From Watersipora subatra (lineage: Eukaryota > Bryozoa > Gymnolaemata > Cheilostomatida > Watersiporidae), in contig NC_088714.1 in NCBI RefSeq assembly GCF_963576615.1, positions 46,099,772-46,163,771 of the forward strand: 64,000 nucleotides of DNA, given 5' to 3'. Each line of letters starts with the position of its first letter. Positions within the stretch are counted from its first letter, which is position 1. Shown here one piece after another: positions 11,201 to 20,200 of the stretch. The position numbers and the translations under genes are program-made. The notes under the pieces were generated by a model that did no database searches, was not told where the DNA came from, and saw nothing but the letters and a program-made list of their open reading frames with translations.

Positions 11201-14200
11201 TTGTGTGAATACAAAAAAAAGATTCGGGCAGAGCTAGAAATAAATTAGGCAGCGACAGAGTTAATCTAGCAAAAATCAAACATGCAGTAAATATAATTTC
11301 CGAATGCGTCAGTTTATGAAATGTATGTAGTTAGGGATTCAACACACGAATATCAACTTACATGGTTTCTTCCTCTGGTTCTTCATCAAAGTTACTTGCG
11401 ATACTTCGATCATCATCAAAGTAACTGAAAAATTACACCATACATATATCAAATAATATAAATTCATAAAGTCGCATTAAATCATAAAGTGTATAATATA
11501 TTTTGTATGGAAGACATTGATAAATGAAAGCAACAGATTTGCATTGTGTTAGAGAACAACAGTTACTGTCGTAATACAAGAAAACTGTGCCGAAGTGGGT
11601 CGACAAAAGAAACCAGATACATTAAGCTTGAGACCTGGCTACACATGCTGGTGAAACGCATCACCAACACGTAAGGTATACTTGCTATGGACACACACAC
11701 GGACACATGCACTGATGCTACTAAAAGCAAAGTTGCAAAGATTTTCCTGCAGTAGTAAATACCACAGAGAAAAATACGGTTTTTACTTATCGTCCGCCCC
11801 AAATACCTCGGGATAAATGGGGAAAAATAGCTAAGTCAGAATAAGTAATTTAAGCTATTATGCTTCATGGTGTCTCTGGTCTAACTAAACTATTAGACAC
11901 AAAGAGCACTGAAAGCATTTTAGCAAAGTATTACATAGTTGGTCTTTCACAGTTAGACCTGCACGATGTTTCGGTTTGATTCGGTGGTTGCGGTTAGTTT
12001 ATATTTAATCGAGCCGAATGTTTAATTTTCTGACATCGAACAAAACCGAAAACACCGGTTAACCGGTGTGAGTTTGAGGTGCGGTTTCGGTTTCCATATC
12101 ATAAAAACTGTGTCTGCGTGCTTGGGCAGTTACACGGAATCTTCCATGGAAATTGACACTACTTTCTCTCGAAAGGTTTTTAATCTTTACTTTACATATA
12201 CGTAGATATCACATCCATTCTCGAAAGCTATTTATCCCTCCCGCTGCCATAAACGCTTTTATGCGTTTTCTAGGGTCCACTGCCATAGATGCATTATTGC
12301 GACTTTCCCAGCAATCACGTAGTAACCTGTTTTTATTATTTGTTGACAACATAACCCGCGGTCTTTAAGACTTGTACGAAGATGACAGTGTTGTCTGAAA
12401 ACTTCTCTAAAAGAATCAGCCTAAAACAACGAAGCAATTTTAAACTTTCTAACCTAAAAACGAACATTTTTTTGTGTGAGTTCATTTTTGTGTACCGCGT
12501 GCGAGTCAGAAAACAGGTAATTAGTTATGTTGATCACATTATAGCCAAATCAGATTTTTGTGATCATACTGATAATTAAAGTAGCAGCATTGTCTCTGAT
12601 AATGGTGAAAGTAACAGTTTTGTAAGAGTAAGGAACATTGTGGAGAATCGTTTTAGCTTCGCATCGATCGTAGCTTCACATAGCTTTATCATCGCACGAA
12701 GTATTGATCCATTGAATTTTTGGATAGCAATGTTGGTTAAAATGTTGTCAAAATAAAATATGTACCATAACAAACATGTTCTAGATAAAGATTGAAAAAA
12801 AATACTGTATACATATCATGAAGCAATGTCGGTAGCTTTCGGTAAAATGGCTGGCAATGGGTAGGTACATGTACTTGAATTTGTACATGGTTGGCAGTGA
12901 AAGAGTTAAATTTCATTACAAAAATCTGAAGTTAAGGTTCATGAAATGAGGATGTTCATGTTGTCTCGGTGTCAGGTTAACCGCAATCAATTGTGACATC
13001 GTTTGACACCGTGGTGAGTCCTCATGTGTGTCGGTTATAAACGGTGTTCGATTGAAGTTGAAGTCGATAACCGAATTGGCATGGGGAGACAAATCGTGCA
13101 GGTCTATTCACAGTTCTACTAGCCATAGTCAAGAATATTCAAGTCGAGTTAGGCCTCAATATATGACACTCAAGCACGAGTGGGAGGCGCGATACAATTC
13201 CGAGCGAATGGTGACACGCATTTTCCAAAACTTCCTCTTTCCAAAGCTTTTATAGCGGAGTTGTATATATTATCAATTGAATAATGAAATTATTAATTAT
13301 GGGCATATCCTTTTGAAGTTATAGTCTGTTGTTAGCAATCATAGTACTATTGAAGGCATATCACTTCATTAAATATCATGGCTAGACATCATGTGAGCAT
13401 TAAATTGTAGGAGCCTTCATTCGAGTAAAATTCTTTTCAACCAATATTTAAATTGAGTGAAAGACTAGCAGAATAAAGGCTAGCTGTAACAATTAATTTA
13501 ATCCTTGATAGTGCATCAACTGATTCATTGCTTAGCTTAAATTCCTGAAAGGTTGATAAACAACTTAAACCCATATTTTTCCTGTCCAACTTTACAACCA
13601 TGCTTTTCCTATGAAAAATACGATTTACCACTCTCTCTCACGGTATTTAACGATAAATTTTTATACCAATTTTTCTCAACCATCCAGGATAAATTCAATA
13701 CAGTATAGCCTTAAGGCGTGGTCACACGAGCACCGAACCGAACTAAATGACGCAAAACGACGTCGCTCTCAGCTGTAAAAAGTTCGGCCGAAGACATTTC
13801 TAGCCGAAATGAACCATTTCGGTACTGCTCGAAATTTTGTGGCCGAACACTTGCTTTTTTTGGCTGGTTAAAATTCTAGAATTCTAGCGAGCACGCATAA
13901 AATCTCTCCTTACATGCGTGTGAGTAAAGTTGAAAAAGAAATGGGAAGATACTTTTATTTCGTTAAATAAACAACATGAAGCAATTTACGACAAGGTTCA
14001 CCAGGACTTGTGATTGTGTTGCGTAAATGTAAGCTGTTGCACTTAAGTTTTGCATAAATGTAAGGGAATGGTTGTGATTTTCTTTCGTGTAGAATATAAG
14101 TAATGTGTCATATCATCCTGATGAAGTATCGTTGACTGATTTATTTATGTAAAACCACAGTACTATGATAAAGGCGGATTTTGTTTATGTACTCAGCATA

Positions 14201-17200
14201 GAAAAACATTCATATGTTAATAAAAAAAATATAATTATGTTGATGGGAAGGGTTGGCAAAATCTTTGTATCGAGTGATTTATTTTGAGCAGCTGAACGAT
14301 CTTCTGATAAATCTGCTGTGTAATTATAATTTATAATTGTTTCTCAAAGTTTTTTGTTTACAATAAAAATATTTAACTTAAATACATAAAAACTACTAAT
14401 GAAACCGTGTCCTGTCACTGTACGTATGGTATCTAGGAAGCGAAGTGACGACATTTGCGCCCTACGATGCTAACACCGTAACGAATTAATGGCATATGGC
14501 GGAAGTGGACTGTCATAAACACACCATCATAAAGTCCCGCCCTTATTTGCTTCCGCTTTCATTTTTCTTTTTACTAGTCCAGCAGCGACTATCACAGCGG
14601 AAATAAATAGATGAAGCTATCAGCGACAGCGAATCATCAACACCGAAATGGTGCACATTGTACAAACTTTCGTCGACAGGCTGCTTGGCAAACTAGAGAG
14701 AAAGTTTGACAGCTGCAAACTTTTTGTGACTTCTTAAACGAAGAAGATGGTAATTAACAAAAGAAGTCTAGTAAAATTAACAGGAGTAAAGCTGTGCTGG
14801 CAAATTGCCGGGGATGACCCTGTGTTGGATATGCATAGATGTTATGCTCGGCTCCAGCTAGTCAGTGATGATCTGCTGTATGAAACATTAAATATTATTA
14901 ATGCTCCGACAACTAATAATCTTTGCTGTACAGTGCGGCCTCGGGTTACGATGTCCCTGTTATACGACTTTTTCGCCTTACGAAGTGGAACATGATGGTT
15001 TTTTATCCTCGTACGAATCCTATTTTGCTATATGAATTCCAAATATACATTTTTTTCAATATTCAAACTTGGCTGTCGGTGTGCTTATGACATCGAAATA
15101 ACAAAAATTCCAATATGCTGTTAGCCAAAAACTTTCTCACAACGACCGAAAGAGACAAAATGACCGATTGTTCTCAGTTTGTCATTTCCTATGTAAAAAG
15201 AGGTTATGAACTATTTTCCCTTCAAAACTAGTGGCAAAGTCGGAGTGGCGATCTCTTTGAACAGAGGGTCAGGGATCAGACAGCTTCCTTTAATCTGCTA
15301 ACAAAAATCATCTTCATTAGGAGAACAGCATCGCTCGGCTTTCTTGTCGAATTAGGTTGAAAAAGGTTTTAGTAAGGTCGGCTAAAAGCTATAGTGAAAA
15401 GGAACTTGAAACTAATGTGTGATAAAATTTTAGCGATGAAAAAGTTGAAGTTCAGTCAACTAGTTAAAGATACAAACATGTATTAAAACTTACCTTTAAG
15501 TGTGTGGTTAGTAAGCTAAATTCATTAAAGTTAAATTCAAAGTCTATGTTATACGTCTGTCTCAAAGGTAAGAGCTCCCTACAGTACGTGCTGCACACAT
15601 TGCATTGTAATGTTACATTTTATTGCAGATCATAACCACTAACTATACTGAAGCCACTGTAGATAACTATAGTTACTAAGGTAATCATACTATTTTGTAC
15701 CTAATTTTTAATATGTATAGCACTTATATAAAACCTGATGATTTTTACCAGAGAATGTTTGCATTTTATAATTACTAAGGGTTTCTATACCTCTCTGTAC
15801 AACATCTTCGCTATACGAGGCCAACTCTGGAACGAATTAAAATCTTACAAAGACGGAGCACTGTGCACAAACATCTCACTCAGAGTGGTGATAGTAATGT
15901 AATGTGCTCTGATCCAACAATCAATACCCAGTCATGACGAAAATAGTGATGAAGATCATGATAAGCCGCGCTGTGCTTGATAAAGTTTTATTCTAAAGTT
16001 GGAAAGCATCCTTATGTTACATTGTTTATTGAAAATACTACTTGCAGAAATAGTAAGAAAATTGTAAATAACGAGTATTTGATTTACGTATCGTACGAAA
16101 TGTACTTATTGATCGTTGTTAAGTTTAAAAGGTGTTTAAACGAGTCTGATTCGATGGATGTGCATGAACTAACCTCAAATCAGTCTAACGGAGACCTAAG
16201 GTATTACTTAGTCTTAGTTTAGCAGAAGTTAATCTTTTTACCTCTAACATTGTCCATCACTTCATATGACCACAAGAAACCTAGGTGAATACGAATTGCC
16301 GGCAAAAATTAGTCTAGCAAAAAATAGGTGGTGCATGAATAGTTAAAGGTTGACTTGCAACAAAATTCACATTACAGTTATTTGGTATCAACAGATTCAC
16401 CATGTTTTACTCTGTTGTGTTGTAGGTGCCAAATATGTGGAAATGTGATTACAAGCTTTTAAAAGCTCAAAAACGAACAGCTGATCGCAGCCATCACGAA
16501 ACCGCCGTAAATAGGAATCAGTTTATTTCTCCGACGTAGTCATTACATTTGGTTATTGTTTTGGCACGTGATGTTCTCACGTAAAATGAAAGGCCAATAA
16601 AAGACTCAATATAAAACTTCTCGTAGCACTAGTTTACGACAAACACTTCGGGTTTTAAAGAAAACCCCGTATCAAATATAGATGCTCGATACTTTACAGT
16701 TTTGTTTCGGCTTGGTCTAATCGTCTAGGCGTAATCTGATCATGTGACCCATACTTCGCGAATAATTTCTGCAGCATTTTTCGATTATCACAGGTGACCA
16801 ACAGTCTCGTCATGTTTATCAGACAATGATATGTACTCCTTCGAGCTAAGGTTAAAAAATTAAACGAATTTTCACGGTAGGTTATAAGATATCATTGCTA
16901 AAAGTGACAGCATTACAATGACGATAAAACAGACGCGTAAGAACAATAGACATGGTTTTATTGAATGAGTGAAGTATATTTGTGAAAATATTTCGACGAA
17001 TGAGGTTGCGTGAAAGTGTAAACAGAAGCCATCTTGTACAACTATGTCCCATTTGAGCCATTTTGGAAAGAGATTTTAATCTGCGGCGGATTTGTGATGG
17101 TTGCAATTAACTGTTCGTTTTTGAGCTTTTAAGAGCTTGTAATCACATTTCCACATATTTTGCACCTACAACACAGCAGAGAAAGACATGGTGAATCTTT

Positions 17201-20200
17201 TGATATAAAATAACTGTAGGCTAATTTGAATTTTGTTGCAAGTCAATCTTTAACAAGAAACACTGCTGCCTTAATGATCAATCATAGAACAGACAGCCCC
17301 ATCATGATATGATGGTACTAGGTATTTAGTTACTAGCTAATCTAATAATCAAAAGAGTAAAGATGCATTACCATTGTCCTGGTGTTCATGTTACATGTAC
17401 ATGTACAAGCTAGGCAGCTGAAAAACTACATACCTTTTAGTAGTCGTATTCTGCTTGGTGTTTCGACACATCAAACGATAGAGCCTGTTGCCGGCTGTGA
17501 TTACATAGTCACCTTTTACTTGTTTAATGCAAGACGTTTTCCACAGAGGACCATCCACCCTGCATAAACAGACATACTGACATACACTGGTAGTAGTTCC
17601 AGGACAGATCTGTGTGACAAGTCAGTCAAACTCTTTTGCAGCTCTAACAGATCGCATTCAAACTCTTTACTAACAAACTATTAATGTATTTTTAAACAAG
17701 GCTCTCGAGCAGATCAATGAAGTAATGTTCCCTAAATAAGAAGGGCAGCAATAACAAATATGTCTCCAAAAACTGACATCTGAATCTGTGCTTATCATCG
17801 TTAAGATCAAATACCACATGAAGACAAATGTTAGCACAAGTTCTTGTCAAATGTTCTACCTTCAATCCTAGGTATGTTTGGAAACTTTTTATTACCTGCG
17901 AAAAACTAGAAGTGGTTCCAGCTGATTTGTTTGACCAAATGCTGGATAACTAGATTGAAGTAATCAGCAAATATTCAAACTAAAATCTTAAACAAGCTAA
18001 AAATATGCATATTATAGCATTAGACCAATTTGACATTTTTAACATAAAGTCAAATAGACAGTGATAAATTAAAAAGCCCTGCTACATCTAGCACGCAAAA
18101 AAGAAAACACCAATGGTCCAGCAGTCAGTCAGAAATACCCCACCAATTTTCAGGCTTATCAACACGCGAAAGAACGGCGAAGAGCTTATAGGCTAATAGA
18201 GGAACTGAAAGAGGTGAAAGAGAAGAGCCATACTTTGACTCACATGGAGTATATTATGATTGGCAAAGTAAAGACAGCTAACATTTCTTCTGTCATAATG
18301 AAAAAAAAACAGAAAATTTTATAAAATATTTGATTTTGTATAAAATTAGATGTGACTTAACTTAATTCATTTATTTATATCATTTTTCACACGTTTTGAG
18401 ATATTTATCTTTGAATCTTTTTGTTCCTGGAATGGATTAGTACTCTAATAGTGTAAAAAGTGCCCTACTTACGAAGGTTTTGGATTACAAAAAGACTTTC
18501 AGACCTAATTGAGTTACTAATCCGTAATCACTGATAATAGTAACACACCCTACCCTACCCTGACTACCCTAGGTCACTAGGGTACCCAGGTCACCCTAGG
18601 TGACCTAGGGTGACTACCCTAGGTCACTTATATTTCGCTAGTATTTAGTTTCGTGAGTAGCAGACAGAGTAAAATTTCGCTGCAACTTAATTTCGCAGCT
18701 CTGATGATTGCGAAAATATAATGTGACAATATATGCAGTGGAACAAGCATAATTAGATGCCTCAAGTTCGGTTCACCGGTAAGAAAAATTTTCATTTTGG
18801 GACTAGTTTGTAATTGTGAACCGCAGGTAGAATTGTATGGCCGAGATCGATAATGCAATTTGATCGCTTGCTGCCATTTGTTTCTTGGACTACTGTAGAA
18901 TGGGATTTAATTATGCTGAAAATTTTAACGTTTTTGTCACAATTTAGCTTGTTTTATATTAACGTATTTTAATTTTAACGGTCAACGGTGTTGTGTATAT
19001 GTATTAATTTTAATGTTTTCCCAAACACTCAACTGCTGCTAATAACTGCTGAACATCTTTATTACAATAATCACAAGTTGTATACAAATACATACATGAT
19101 ACAGCGGCTAGTAATACTACAGCTACAGATACTAGCACAGTGTGTAGTTATTATAACTTCTTCTCTTCCTTTTTTACTAGTGTTACTTATCAGAGCTAAC
19201 TCTTTCTCTATTGCCTCATCTTCTGACTCATTACAAGTTATTGAAGGGGTGTCAGTGGTGAATCCAAACCTTTCCAGAGCCATGCTAATTGTGTAGTACT
19301 GTGAGTGTCAGTGTGTCATATTTTCTTTCAACACGCGGTGCTCACTGCATTGATTGATGTCCACAACAAACAATAACGCTACTAATGCGTGTGCATTGAC
19401 ATCAAATTACTATCATTATAAATCATTATTAATGGGAAAATAATCATAATTGCAAAATAATAACGTAATAAATTTGGACAGTCAAATTATTTTGTTGGTT
19501 TATATTTTAACGATGCTATAGTGGTCGTTAAAAACGTTAAAATAAATGTCGTTATAAAATTTTATTCTACAATATCAATGAACAAAGCTATTTAATTCCG
19601 CGTTTTCGCTCGTTCGTTATGATAGTTTAGTTTCGCTCATGAAATTTTCGCGAGAGGATGACTCCTCGAAAACGCGAAAGTTAGATGAGGTGAATACATA
19701 AGTGTCCTAGGGTATGGATGAATTGTGGTGCAATAAGACTGCGATGGACATTTTTGCAACAGTTATATTGTTGAGCCGTTTTCTATTACAATGATAAAAC
19801 TTTGCGTATACAATTAATCTACACAAGTTCATTGATAAATAAGACTCCTGAAAATATTATTACATAGTTACAGAAGTGAATAGATGTGAAACTGACTACC
19901 AGGAACCTTTCCCGTTTGTCCATGAGAAAATATTTGAGCTTAAAGGCGATACAGGTATAATGGTAAAATAATCAATAGTTGGCACGAAAAAAATCAAATA
20001 ATTTAATCATTTATCTAAATCATAAAGTTTCCGGAAAAAATCAAAACTTTATATTTTAATTATTTTGCGAAAATCAGTGTTTCGTGTGACAAACAATCTA
20101 GTTTTGATGTGTGTGTAACAAATCTGTACACACGTAATGTCTCGAATTAGGAAATCTGAAGGTAAGAATCGATTGCATGTAATACAATGCTACCGAAGGA

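Noticed and set aside
18541-18640. CCCTA-rich stretch as an interstitial telomere repeat
   Set aside because: Units are not TTAGGG/CCCTAA tandem copies; the pattern is explained by CCCTAGG inverted element ends.
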